Notes: a model not told the origin generated them from the letters alone. Shown: positions 31,775 to 39,393, counted from the stretch's first letter. The stretch: DNA of 64,000 nt from Pseudomonas sp. RIT288 (GCF_000631985.1 NZ_JFYN01000041.1:124001-188000); one strand, 5' to 3'. A program made the numbers and translations.

Positions 31775-32103
31775 GTCACGACCTCGAATGTCTGTTGACG
31801 GTTTTTCCAGGTGCCGGCGAAACGCAGCAGCAGGCCGGCGCCGTGACGGCTGGCGACGATCACGCTCGGCTGAAAATCACTGATCCCGTTCTGCGTGTTG
31901 TAGAACGCCTGAGCCGCGTGGCTCTGGGCCAGGAGCAGAACGTCGTCACCGAGGTTCTGCCCCAGCAACGTGGGGATCAGCGAGCCATAAAGGGGCCTTT
32001 TTTGCCGGGTGCCCAGCGGCGTGGTCAGGGCCCGGGTCGCGCGCTGCACGAACTGCAGCCAGTCGTCGACCGTGGCCCCGGAGTCTCTATCGATTCCGAT
32101 CAT
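31771..32103 (-). CDS. Baseplate protein W (GPW/gp25 family)
   Basis: The 110-residue product starts at 32103 (MIGIDRDSGATVDDW); upstream frame is only open sequence within gpV. The motifs ATRALTTPLGTRQKRPLYGS and LLRFAGTWKNRQQTFEV match the GPW/gp25 lysozyme-like wedge family. The ribosome site is weak (AAGAGC), so translation may be coupled to gpV, 15 bp upstream. Confidence 0.93.
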   Translation of the reverse strand: MIGIDRDSGATVDDWLQFVQRATRALTTPLGTRQKRPLYGSLIPTLLGQNLGDDVLLLAQSHAAQAFYNTQNGISDFQPSVIVASRHGAGLLLRFAGTWKNRQQTFEVVT

Positions 32104-32117
32104 GGGAAGCTCTTGAT

Positions 32118-32726
32118 TCAGGGGCTGATGACGCGGCCCTGGTGATCCACCAGCGGGCCGCTGAAGTGCACGCCCGAGGCGTCGATGGTCAGGCCGACGG
32201 CGCCCAGTTGCAGGCTGATCAGCTGTGGCGTCATCGTCAGTTGCGCCGGGCCAATGCTCAGTGCAAGCGATTCGCGAGAGCCACTGAATGCGGCCGGGCC
32301 GTTCTGCCAATGCAAGGTGTGCGTGGCGTCGTCGTAGCCGCTTTCAGTGCCGTCGACGTGCACCCGGCGCGTCAGCGTCGGTACCGTTGCCGTCGGTGGA
32401 AAGCGGTCACTGTTCAAACCGAACAACGCCACGCTTTGCGCGCCGCTTTCACCGCTGCCGTAGTTGAGCAGCAGGCACTGCTCGCCCACGCTCGGAATCC
32501 GCGATTCGCTCTGCGCTCCGGCGCTCGGGTTGAAGAACTTGATGGCCGGCGTCAGCAGTCCACCGTGGCTGACCTGACAAGTGTTGCTCGCAGCATCGAC
32601 TGCCTGACAGACGCCGATGCGACAGAAACTCTCGGCGCGGCGGTGCAGGTCATCGATCTCGGCTTCCATCTCGGCCAGCCGCTCGATGATCGGCCCCAGT
32701 TGCATGCGCAGTAATGCGTCGAACAT
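32118..32726 (-). CDS. Baseplate spike protein V (P2-like)
   Basis: The 202-residue product has the gpV layout: N-terminal helix (LGPIIERLAEMEAEIDDLHRR), an OB-fold core with GECLLLNY-type strands (VGEQCLLLNYGSGE), then a beta-helix needle with repeated short strands (TMTPQLISLQLGAVGLTIDASGV). It should pierce the target outer membrane. Unlike the gp45-like spike at 13531, no HxH iron motif is visible at the tip. Confidence 0.9.
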   Translation of the reverse strand: MFDALLRMQLGPIIERLAEMEAEIDDLHRRAESFCRIGVCQAVDAASNTCQVSHGGLLTPAIKFFNPSAGAQSESRIPSVGEQCLLLNYGSGESGAQSVALFGLNSDRFPPTATVPTLTRRVHVDGTESGYDDATHTLHWQNGPAAFSGSRESLALSIGPAQLTMTPQLISLQLGAVGLTIDASGVHFSGPLVDHQGRVISP

Positions 32727-32729
32727 CGA

Positions 32730-33251
32730 TCAGGCCTCCAGCGCGGTGTATTGGTCGGGGTCGTCGATATCGTTGACTTCCCAGGTACGGGCGAATTTCG
32801 GCGTACCGAGCGGGTCGTCGAGCAAGGTCGGGCCGAGATAGAGGGTCTGGGTGAAGGTCAGGGTCCACGCCTTGTATTGCTGGTCGGCGCGTGTGAGCAC
32901 TGACGGCAGACCATCAATGTTCATCGGCAGATCACATTGAGCGCCGGGCAGGCCCCAACGGTTGTCGGTGATCAGGTTTTTCAGCATGGCGATCAGATCG
33001 CAGGCGGCAAATGCACTGGCGGACAGTGCCGGAATGACTTGCAGCGACACCGTCATGACATGAGCAATGCGCCCATCAGCGGAGCGCACTCCCTGTGCAT
33101 TGCGATCAAAGTCGATCAATGCCCAGGCCTGAGCACCGGGTGTTGTGAAGTCGTCGTGATTGCCAACCTGCAGATTCAGGCCGGCGCTGTTGCGCAAGGT
33201 TGTTGCCATCGCCGTGAACAGCTGCGAAGGCTGCTGGATCGGTGCGGGCAT
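32730..33251 (-). CDS. Conserved-position tail protein of unknown function (possible tail terminator)
   Basis: The 173-residue product starts at 33251 (MPAPIQQPSQLF) with a perfect AGGAGG. It has an N-terminal helix, a mixed core (GAQAWALIDFDRNAQG, RIAHVMTVSLQVI) and late strands YKAWTLTFTQTLYLG, followed by a short acidic tail. The size and the strand pattern ending in TQTLYLG recall tail terminators such as gp37-like proteins (compare RFFAEFQLG in the gene at 20835), a role otherwise not filled in the P2-like set. This is inference from form only. Confidence 0.6.
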   Translation of the reverse strand: MPAPIQQPSQLFTAMATTLRNSAGLNLQVGNHDDFTTPGAQAWALIDFDRNAQGVRSADGRIAHVMTVSLQVIPALSASAFAACDLIAMLKNLITDNRWGLPGAQCDLPMNIDGLPSVLTRADQQYKAWTLTFTQTLYLGPTLLDDPLGTPKFARTWEVNDIDDPDQYTALEA

Positions 33252-33323
33252 GCATGACCTCCTTTTCAAATGTCCACGCGCAGCCCCGCCGCATCAGTTG
33301 CATCGAGGCAAGAAAGTGAAGGG

Positions 33324-33665
33324 TTACTGTGGGTCGCGCGGCGGGGGAACTTCGCAAACGCCGATGCGCTTGGCGGCCCAGCGTTCGTACAGACCGATGG
33401 CCACATCGGCCCCGGCCATGGCAGTCAGGCAACCGAAGGCGCCGGCCGCCCAGATCGACAGCCCGGCGGCGTAAAGCAGCATGATCGCCGACACGCCGCA
33501 GATCATGCAGGCGCCGGAGCGCAGGGCCAGACGCCGCAGCAATGACCAGCCACGAGCGCCCTCCTTGTCGGCGCGCCACATTTCGCCGGACACCCCGCCC
33601 ACCACGGCGAGGAGGATGACCAGCCAGATCGGCATGTCCGCCAACGCTTGTTGCTCGTTTGTCAT
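33324..33665 (-). CDS. Holin
   Basis: The 113-residue product has three hydrophobic segments (about residues 11-29, 52-69 and 71-93) with a charged loop (WRADKEGARGWSLLRRLALR) between the first two and a hydrophilic tail rich in proline, as in class I phage holins. It would open the inner membrane for the endolysin at 3244, which lies about 30 kb away at the far end of the island. It is the only holin I can find for both tailocins. Confidence 0.85.
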   Translation of the reverse strand: MTNEQQALADMPIWLVILLAVVGGVSGEMWRADKEGARGWSLLRRLALRSGACMICGVSAIMLLYAAGLSIWAAGAFGCLTAMAGADVAIGLYERWAAKRIGVCEVPPPRDPQ

Positions 33666-33737
33666 GTCACGCCTCCTGGTGTGATGGATGAGTGGTATGT
33701 GTTTGGTTCAAACGGTTTCTCTTGAGGTAGGCATTCC

Positions 33738-33766
33738 AAAAAGCCCGGCACCAGGGCCAGGCTTTT
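33738..33766 (-). terminator. Terminator-like hairpin after the orphan chaperone gene
   Basis: Stem arms 33739-33749 and 33756-33766 (one G-T pair) with a 5-base T-run on the minus strand. The 21 bp starting at 33730 are identical to those at 34387, and the following GCTTTTCAG(C/T)AATGC also recurs, so the two hairpins are copies. Confidence 0.7.
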
Positions 33767-33809
33767 CAGCAATGCATTCCCGGAGCCGGGAGTGGATCGG
33801 CGCCGCGAA

Positions 33810-34232
33810 TCAGAAAGGAGCAACCGGCCAATTGATCTGCGGAAACACTGCGTTGTTTTTCGCTTCACTCAACGCAATGAAATACTGCTTGTAGGCAACC
33901 AGTGCCGCCTCATCCGCCGGAGTGGCGACTCCCAGATCCAGCTTGTATTGCAGAGGGTTGAAGTCCAGCCAGCGCTTGGCGTCGTCAAATCGCTGTTGCA
34001 TGCGACCGTTGGTGAACAGCTCCTGCTCTGCGGCAGTTGTCTCAAGATACTCTTCGCCGGCAGGCCCAAACTGCCACTTCATCCCCGGTTGCACAGCGTC
34101 GTTACCGGTGATGTTCCGCCAGCCGGCATTCGGCTCAGCAGCCGGGACGGCTGGCGGTTCCCCCTCAGTGTCCAGCACCTGAAGAACGACGGTGTAACCC
34201 ATCACATACAATGTCAGTGCATATCGATTCAT
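33810..34232 (-). CDS. Orphan tail-fiber assembly chaperone
   Basis: The 140-residue product ends with a helical hairpin and FPQINWPVAPF, the ending of fiber assembly proteins (compare chaperones at 6643 and 10183). It has AAGGA before the start. It lies alone, first after the tailocin promoter, about 3.7 kb before the nearest fiber gene. Copies of one terminator hairpin stand on both sides. It may be a leftover of a lost fiber module or an early-made chaperone serving several fibers. Confidence 0.75.
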   Translation of the reverse strand: MNRYALTLYVMGYTVVLQVLDTEGEPPAVPAAEPNAGWRNITGNDAVQPGMKWQFGPAGEEYLETTAAEQELFTNGRMQQRFDDAKRWLDFNPLQYKLDLGVATPADEAALVAYKQYFIALSEAKNNAVFPQINWPVAPF

Positions 34233-34394
34233 TCCATTTTCCTTATGAGCGGTTCTAAAGCGAACTCGGCTTGTAGATGTCTGTCAGTGCGAGACGACTG
34301 AACAGACGGTTTGCCGGAGAGCCCGGCTGCTCTTTCCAACCTCCTCGGCCTGCTGGTTTCCATGAGGTTCGAGAAGACATCTGGCAGGCATTCC

Positions 34395-34423
34395 AAAAAG
34401 CCCGGCAGCTCGCCGGGCTTTTC
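34395..34423 (-). terminator. Terminator in the tailocin leader (possible attenuator)
   Basis: A perfect 11-bp stem, AAAAGCCCGGC (34396-34406) and GCCGGGCTTTT (34412-34422), with a T-run on both sides. It lies about 260 bp after the predicted transcription start and 160 bp before the first gene. Confidence 0.8.
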
Positions 34424-34686
34424 AGTAATGCGCTCCTTCGCCTTCCTTCAATCCTGTGTACGTGAAGGAAGCTGACTTTTCGGCGCTACTGGCGCGGTAC
34501 GAGTCCATTCAAATTGTTTTTCCGACCGCGGTCCCTGCCCGCCGGATAACTGCTCTTGGTGCTTTACGCTGCACACCCGGGTCAGTTGCCAACCCTCTGA
34601 ACCGTTGAGGCCGGTTCATCGCTGCCTGTTCTTGTGGAACTAAAGAGCTGTTGTTGCCAGCCGCTTTGTCGAGCGGCTTGGTGGCA

Positions 34687-34715
34687 AGAATATGCATGGA
34701 TGCATATACAGTCAA
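34687..34715 (-). promoter_or_regulatory. Predicted sigma-70 promoter of the tailocin genes
   Basis: On the minus strand TTGACT (34715-34710), a 17-bp spacer and TATTCT (34692-34687). The spacer contains the palindrome TATGCATCCATGCATA, so a bound repressor would block RNA polymerase directly. The predicted start is near 34680. Confidence 0.75.
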
Positions 34716-34760
34716 TGCATAAATGCATTTATTTCTGCGCAAGAAATGCACTACCGCATA
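34691..34760. promoter_or_regulatory. Cluster of TGCAT palindromes, candidate repressor operators
   Basis: Three sites of form (T/A)ATGCA-N4-(T/C)GCAT(A/T): TATGCATGGATGCATA (34691-34706), AATGCATAAATGCATT (34714-34729, covers the -35), AATGCACTACCGCATA (34745-34760). Similar sites lie at the repressor promoter. Confidence 0.7.
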
Positions 34761-34801
34761 CATACCGCATAAATCAAGGCTTCGAGGGTTTTGTTCAGGC
34801 G

Positions 34802-34828
34802 AAAAAAAACCCGCCATGGGCGGGTTTT
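34802..34828 (-). terminator. Terminator of the repressor gene
   Basis: On the minus strand AAAACCCGCC, loop CAT, GGCGGGTTTT continuing to eight T. It follows the repressor stop by 16 bp and insulates the tail promoter. Confidence 0.9.
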
Positions 34829-34844
34829 CTAAGAAGGGGATTGC

Positions 34845-35588
34845 CTATCGGGCATACATGCCCCACCAGAAGACGTGACCGAGGATGACGATCTGCTCTT
34901 CCTGCATGTCCTGGAAGCTGTAGTCCTCGTCCGGATGCTCATCGCGGTTGAAGCTGCGCAGACGGATGCCGGTCGGCAGGCGATAGAGCTGCTTCACGCG
35001 CAATTGACCGTTGTGGTTGATCGCGTACAGGTCGCCATCGATGATGTCGCCGATCCCGCACTTGCCGGCATTGACTCCGACCGTGGCGCCGTCACGCAAC
35101 ACCGGCATCATGCTGTTACCGCGCACTGTCACGCATTTGGCCTGGTCAAACTGCACACCGTTGTGGCGCAGGCTGCGCTTGCCGAAGCGCAGACTGGAGC
35201 GCTCGCTCTCTTCGATGACGAATCTTCCTGATCCAGCAGCCAATTCAACCTCACGAAGGAAGGGCACCGACACCTCGTCGTCATCGACAGGGGTATCGTC
35301 GTCCCACAGGCTTATGTCCTTGAGTTCCGCATGCACGTCATCGCGCGCGCCGCCAGTCGCCGGGGCGACATCCGCGCGGCCACGCAATTGATCAGTGCTC
35401 ACATTGAAGTATTCGGCGATCTTCGAAATGTGTTTATCCGAAGGATCGACGATCTTCCCGCTGAGAATCCGCGAGAGCGTTGATTGAGGCACGCCGGTGC
35501 GACGGTGGAGCTCCGTGGGGGAGATCCCGTGCTGGTCGAGCAGTGCTCTTAAGACGGAGGATACGTTGCGTTTTTGCATAACGCGCAT
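34845..35588 (-). CDS. prtR: LexA/CI-type self-cleaving tailocin repressor (PrtR-like)
   Basis: The 247-residue product has an N-terminal helix-turn-helix (about residues 21-45: GISPTELHRRTGVPQSTLSR) and a C-terminal S24 peptidase domain. The cleavage site is probably Ala118-Gly119 (ELAAGSG), with Ser159 (GNSMMPVLRDG) and Lys199 (RVKQLYRL) as catalytic dyad. RecA filaments formed after DNA damage would trigger self-cleavage and derepress the tail genes. No PrtN-type activator is seen. The start is ATG 35588 or 35579; neither has a strong ribosome site. An upstream open frame to 35669 runs through the promoter and is not used. Confidence 0.9.
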   Translation of the reverse strand: MRVMQKRNVSSVLRALLDQHGISPTELHRRTGVPQSTLSRILSGKIVDPSDKHISKIAEYFNVSTDQLRGRADVAPATGGARDDVHAELKDISLWDDDTPVDDDEVSVPFLREVELAAGSGRFVIEESERSSLRFGKRSLRHNGVQFDQAKCVTVRGNSMMPVLRDGATVGVNAGKCGIGDIIDGDLYAINHNGQLRVKQLYRLPTGIRLRSFNRDEHPDEDYSFQDMQEEQIVILGHVFWWGMYAR

Positions 35589-35669
35589 AGTGCTTGAAGT
35601 TTTTTCCGAAGACAAATGCTGATTTGCATAAATCGTGCATATATCACAAATAAACGCAGAAAGTGTCAA
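35574..35669 (-). promoter_or_regulatory. Repressor promoter with overlapping TGCAT sites
   Basis: On the minus strand TTGACA (35669-35664), a 17-bp spacer and TGATAT (35646-35641). TGCAT-type sites lie just downstream: a half site at 35636-35640, AATGCTGATTTGCATA at 35615-35630, and TTGCATAACGCGCAT at 35574-35588 covering the start codon. This fits autorepression. Confidence 0.7.
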
Positions 35670-35788
35670 TGGGTCGTCATGCCTGCGTCGAGCCGACCGC
35701 CCATGGTAACCTTGCGTCCATCGCGGAAAAGCCCGGCAGTTGCCCTCGCTTTTGCCCTACATCATTTAACGAGTTACCTGACAATCCG

Positions 35789-38371
35789 ATGAATAAAGCC
35801 GTCTCCGACCTGTCCTCCCACACCCCGATGATGCAGCAATACTGGCGTCTGAAGAACCAGCACCCGGATCAGCTGATGTTCTATCGCATGGGCGACTTCT
35901 ACGAGATCTTCTATGAAGATGCGAAGAAGGCTGCCAAGTTGCTCGACATCACCCTGACCGCGCGCGGTCAGTCGGCGGGGCAAGCGATTCCGATGTGCGG
36001 GATTCCTTACCACGCGGCGGAAGGTTACCTGGCGAAACTGGTCAAGCTCGGCGAGTCGGTGGTGATCTGCGAGCAGGTCGGCGATCCGGCCACCAGCAAG
36101 GGCCCGGTAGAACGTCAGGTGGTGCGCATCATCACACCGGGTACGGTCAGCGACGAAGCGCTGCTTGATGAACGCCGCGACAACCTGATTGCCGCTGTAC
36201 TGGGCGACGAGCGCCTGTTCGGTCTGGCGGTGCTGGACATCACCAGCGGCAACTTCACTGTGCTGGAGATCAAGGGCTGGGAAAACCTGCTGGCGGAGCT
36301 GGAGCGGGTCAACCCGGTAGAGCTGCTGATCCCGGACGATTGGCCGAAAGACCTGCCGGCGGAAAAACGCCGTGGCGTGCGTCGACGCGCGCCGTGGGAT
36401 TTCGAGCGAGATTCGGCGCTGAAAAGCCTCTGCCAGCAGTTTTCCACACAAGATCTCAAAGGCTTCGGTTGCGAAACCCTGACCCTGGCCATCGGCGCTG
36501 CCGGTTGCCTGCTGGCCTATGCCAAGGAAACCCAGCGCACCGCCCTGCCCCATCTGCGCAGCCTGCGTCATGAGCGTCTGGACGACACCGTGGTGCTCGA
36601 CGGCGCGAGCCGCCGCAACCTCGAACTCGATACCAACCTGGCCGGCGGTCGCGACAACACCCTGCAATGGGTGGTCGATCGTTGCCAGACCGCGATGGGC
36701 AGCCGCTTGTTGACCCGTTGGCTGAACCGTCCGCTGCGCGATCTGACAGTATTGCTGGCGCGCCAGACGTCGATCACATGCCTGCTCGACGGCTACCGCT
36801 TCGAAAAACTCCAGCCGCAGCTCAAGGAAATCGGCGACATTGAGCGGATTCTGGCGCGGATCGGCCTGCGCAATGCGCGGCCCCGTGATCTTGCCCGCCT
36901 GCGCGATGCTCTCGGTGCCCTGCCGCAACTGCAAGTGGCGATGACCGACCTCGAAGCGCCGCATCTGCAACGCCTGGCGACCACCACCAGCACCTACCCG
37001 GAACTGGCGGCGCTGCTGGAAAAAGCCATCATCGACAACCCGCCAGCGGTGATCCGCGACGGCGGCGTGCTGAAAACCGGTTACGACAGCGAACTCGACG
37101 AGCTTCAATCGCTGAGCGAAAACGCCGGCCAGTTCCTCATCGACCTGGAAGCCCGGGAGAAGGCCCGCACCGGTCTGGCTAACCTGAAAGTTGGCTATAA
37201 CCGTATTCACGGCTACTTCATCGAACTGCCGAGCAAGCAGGCCGAATCCGCTCCAGCCGACTACATCCGTCGCCAGACGCTCAAGGGCGCCGAGCGTTTC
37301 ATCACGCCGGAGCTGAAAGAATTCGAAGACAAGGCGCTGTCGGCCAAAAGCCGTGCCCTCGCCCGCGAGAAAATGCTCTACGAGGCGCTGCTGGAAGATC
37401 TGATCAGCCAGTTGCCACCGCTGCAGGATACTGCCGGTGCATTGGCCGAGCTGGATGTGCTGAGCAACCTTGCCGAGCGTGCGTTGAACCTTGACCTGAA
37501 CTGTCCGCGTTTCGTCAGCGAGCCGTGCATGCGCATTACCCAGGGTCGTCACCCGGTGGTCGAGCAGGTGCTGACTACGCCGTTCGTGGCCAACGACCTG
37601 AGCCTGGATGACAACACCCGAATGCTGGTGATCACCGGCCCGAACATGGGCGGTAAATCCACCTACATGCGCCAAACCGCATTGATCGTGCTGCTGGCGC
37701 ATATCGGCAGCTTCGTGCCGGCGGCCAGTTGCGAGTTGTCGCTGGTGGACCGGATCTTCACCCGGATCGGTTCCAGCGACGACCTGGCCGGTGGCCGTTC
37801 GACCTTCATGGTCGAGATGAGCGAAACCGCCAACATCCTGCACAACGCCACCGAACGCAGCCTGGTGCTGATGGACGAAGTCGGTCGCGGCACCAGCACC
37901 TTCGACGGTCTGTCCCTGGCATGGGCCGCCGCCGAGCGTCTGGCGCATCTGCGCGCCTATACTCTATTTGCCACGCACTATTTCGAACTGACCGTGTTGC
38001 CGGAAGCCGAGCCTTTGGTGGCTAACGTGCATCTGAATGCCACCGAGCACAACGAGCGCATCGTGTTCCTGCACCACGTATTGCCAGGGCCTGCCAGCCA
38101 GAGCTACGGCCTTGCGGTGGCGCAACTGGCCGGCGTGCCGAGTGAAGTGATCGTGCGTGCCCGCGAGCACCTGAGCCGACTGGAAGACACCGCTTTGCCG
38201 CATGAAGCGCCCAAGCCTGCCGTCAAAGGCAAACCGGCTGCCCCGCAGCAGAGCGACATGTTCGCCAGCCTGCCGCATCCGGTGCTCGATGAGTTGGCGA
38301 AAGTGGATCTCGATGATCTGACCCCGCGTCGAGCGCTCGAATTGTTATATGCACTTAAGAACCGGATCTAA
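35789..38371 (+). CDS. mutS: DNA mismatch repair protein MutS
   Basis: The 860-residue product recognises mismatches and recruits MutL. The Phe-x-Glu mismatch-binding motif appears in GDFYEIFYEDA near residues 35-45, and the ATPase has Walker A GPNMGGKST near residue 617 and DEVGRGTSTFDG downstream. The start is placed at ATG 35789 (MNKAVSDLSSHTP), which fits family length; an open frame back to 35663 includes unconserved sequence reaching into the divergent repressor promoter. It is the right border of the tailocin island. Confidence 0.98.
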   Translation: MNKAVSDLSSHTPMMQQYWRLKNQHPDQLMFYRMGDFYEIFYEDAKKAAKLLDITLTARGQSAGQAIPMCGIPYHAAEGYLAKLVKLGESVVICEQVGDPATSKGPVERQVVRIITPGTVSDEALLDERRDNLIAAVLGDERLFGLAVLDITSGNFTVLEIKGWENLLAELERVNPVELLIPDDWPKDLPAEKRRGVRRRAPWDFERDSALKSLCQQFSTQDLKGFGCETLTLAIGAAGCLLAYAKETQRTALPHLRSLRHERLDDTVVLDGASRRNLELDTNLAGGRDNTLQWVVDRCQTAMGSRLLTRWLNRPLRDLTVLLARQTSITCLLDGYRFEKLQPQLKEIGDIERILARIGLRNARPRDLARLRDALGALPQLQVAMTDLEAPHLQRLATTTSTYPELAALLEKAIIDNPPAVIRDGGVLKTGYDSELDELQSLSENAGQFLIDLEAREKARTGLANLKVGYNRIHGYFIELPSKQAESAPADYIRRQTLKGAERFITPELKEFEDKALSAKSRALAREKMLYEALLEDLISQLPPLQDTAGALAELDVLSNLAERALNLDLNCPRFVSEPCMRITQGRHPVVEQVLTTPFVANDLSLDDNTRMLVITGPNMGGKSTYMRQTALIVLLAHIGSFVPAASCELSLVDRIFTRIGSSDDLAGGRSTFMVEMSETANILHNATERSLVLMDEVGRGTSTFDGLSLAWAAAERLAHLRAYTLFATHYFELTVLPEAEPLVANVHLNATEHNERIVFLHHVLPGPASQSYGLAVAQLAGVPSEVIVRAREHLSRLEDTALPHEAPKPAVKGKPAAPQQSDMFASLPHPVLDELAKVDLDDLTPRRALELLYALKNRI

Positions 38372-38534
38372 GCAGCAAAGAACCGGATATAACGCAAACG
38401 GCTTCAAGCTGTTAGAATCTCGCGCGGTTTGGGATGCTGCTGGCTAATAGCCTGGCTGGCAGACATCGCTCCCGAACCTGGCGACCCCAACCGTGAAGGG
38501 GCTACGCTGCCGCCGCCTGAGGAGAAAATTAGAA

Positions 38535-38858
38535 ATGACCTTCGTCGTCACCGACAACTGCATCAAGTGCAAGTACACCGACTGCGTAGAAGTGTGTCCG
38601 GTGGACTGCTTTTACGAAGGCCCGAACTTCCTGGTGATTCACCCGGATGAGTGCATCGACTGTGCCCTGTGCGAACCGGAATGCCCGGCCGTCGCGATTT
38701 TCTCCGAGGACGAAGTTCCGGAAGAGATGCAGGAGTTCATTCAGCTGAACGTTGAGTTGGCTGAAATCTGGCCGAACATCACCGAGAAGAAAGAATCGCT
38801 GCCGGATGCCGAAGAGTGGGATGGCGTCAAAGGCAAGATCAAAGACCTCGAACGCTGA
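38535..38858 (+). CDS. fdxA: Ferredoxin FdxA (7Fe type)
   Basis: The 107-residue product is a 3Fe-4S/4Fe-4S ferredoxin: CIKCKYTDCVEVCPVDC near residues 9-25 and CIDCALCEPECP near 40-51 provide the cluster ligands, and the acidic C-terminal extension is typical of the Azotobacter FdI-like family. It is an electron carrier of the cytoplasm. The start at 38535 has GAGGAG upstream. Position between mutS and rsmZ-rpoS is conserved in Pseudomonas. Confidence 0.97.
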   Translation: MTFVVTDNCIKCKYTDCVEVCPVDCFYEGPNFLVIHPDECIDCALCEPECPAVAIFSEDEVPEEMQEFIQLNVELAEIWPNITEKKESLPDAEEWDGVKGKIKDLER

Positions 38859-38874
38859 TCTGTCGCGCGTTACG

Positions 38875-38898
38875 AAAAGGCCCCTTGCGGGCCTTTTT
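38875..38898 (+). terminator. Terminator of fdxA
   Basis: Stem AAAGGCCC, loop CTTGC, GGGCCTTT followed by further T. Confidence 0.9.
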
Positions 38899-38930
38899 GC
38901 TTGTTCGGATTTTACTTTTCTACAGGCAAA

Positions 38931-39057
38931 AAAAAGGGGCGGTTTGACCCGCCCACATTTTTTCCCTATTCCCTGTATTCCTTTTCATCGTCCTGATGAA
39001 TCGCGTCCTGCGATGTCCGTTCCCCTCTTCCTTGAAGGGCGTGTCTGTCCGTGGACA
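38931..39057 (-). ncRNA. rsmZ: Small RNA RsmZ
   Basis: The minus-strand sequence starts TGTCCACGGACAGACACG and carries nine GGA motifs, several in the hairpin-loop form (CAGGACG twice, AAGGAA, AGGGAA), then ends in the terminator GGGCGG, loop, CCGCCC plus eight T (38938-38931). Sequence, length of about 127 nt and place between fdxA and rpoS match RsmZ of P. fluorescens. RsmZ sequesters RsmA/RsmE translational repressors, so the Gac/Rsm cascade can switch on secondary metabolism and exoproducts. A -10-like TATCAG lies at 39068-39063 with no clear -35, as expected for GacA-dependent activation. Confidence 0.93.
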
Positions 39058-39229
39058 CAGTGCTGATACTAAAGAGTTCCCTGCCGAGAGCAATCGGCCC
39101 TACAGGATGAAAGTCGCTGTAATAAGCACTTCATATTAAAAAATAAGCATATAAATCAATTGTTTAAATAAGATTATCATCAGCAGTCGACGTCTGCCGT
39201 CCTGCAAAAATAGGGAACGCTTACGAAAG

Positions 39230-39247
39230 AGTAAGCCAAGGCTTACA
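39230..39247 (-). promoter_or_regulatory. GacA upstream activating sequence of rsmZ
   Basis: TGTAAGCCTTGGCTTACT on the minus strand, one mismatch from TGTAAG-N6-CTTACA, about 175 bp upstream of the rsmZ start. The stretch between them (about 39120-39180) is AT-rich, as in the known rsmZ promoters. Confidence 0.88.
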
Positions 39248-39299
39248 CCGCGAGACTACAAACGATGGAAATGCTGACCGTACGTCCGCCAATGTACTT

Positions 39300-39393
39300 T
39301 GTGGCGAGGGAGCTTGCTCCCGCTTGAGTGCGCAGCGCTCATGAATCTTTGGGGTTGCTGCGCAGCCCGGCGGGAGCAAGCTCCCTCGCCACA
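39300..39393. repeat. REPIN between rsmZ control region and rpoS
   Basis: Inverted copies of TGTGGCGAGGGAGCTTGCTC enclose about 45 bp that include a second imperfect inverted repeat. A REP type different from those in the tailocin island. Confidence 0.92.

Larger units (their letters stand above)
34233..34844. other. Tailocin leader and promoter region without a clear gene
   Basis: This 612-bp gap holds, in transcription order, the repressor terminator (34828-34802), TGCAT palindromes and promoter (34760-34687), about 250 bp of leader, and the terminator copy at 34395-34423. A 36-codon frame (34509-34619, minus) with a poor ribosome site is present but I do not call it a gene. Confidence 0.7.

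Noticed and set aside
34509..34817. 102-codon minus-strand frame across the tailocin promoter, with an inner 36-codon frame from 34619
   Set aside because: The long form reads through the repressor terminator, operators and promoter; the short form has only a weak ribosome site and no recognisable sequence. I treat it as leader.
2747..35588. Complete prophage
   Set aside because: No terminase, portal, capsid, integrase, replication genes or attachment repeats are visible; only tail, lysis and control genes.
35663..35788. N-terminal extension of MutS
   Set aside because: The frame is open but the extra sequence overlaps the divergent repressor promoter and is unlike MutS; ATG 35789 gives the normal length.
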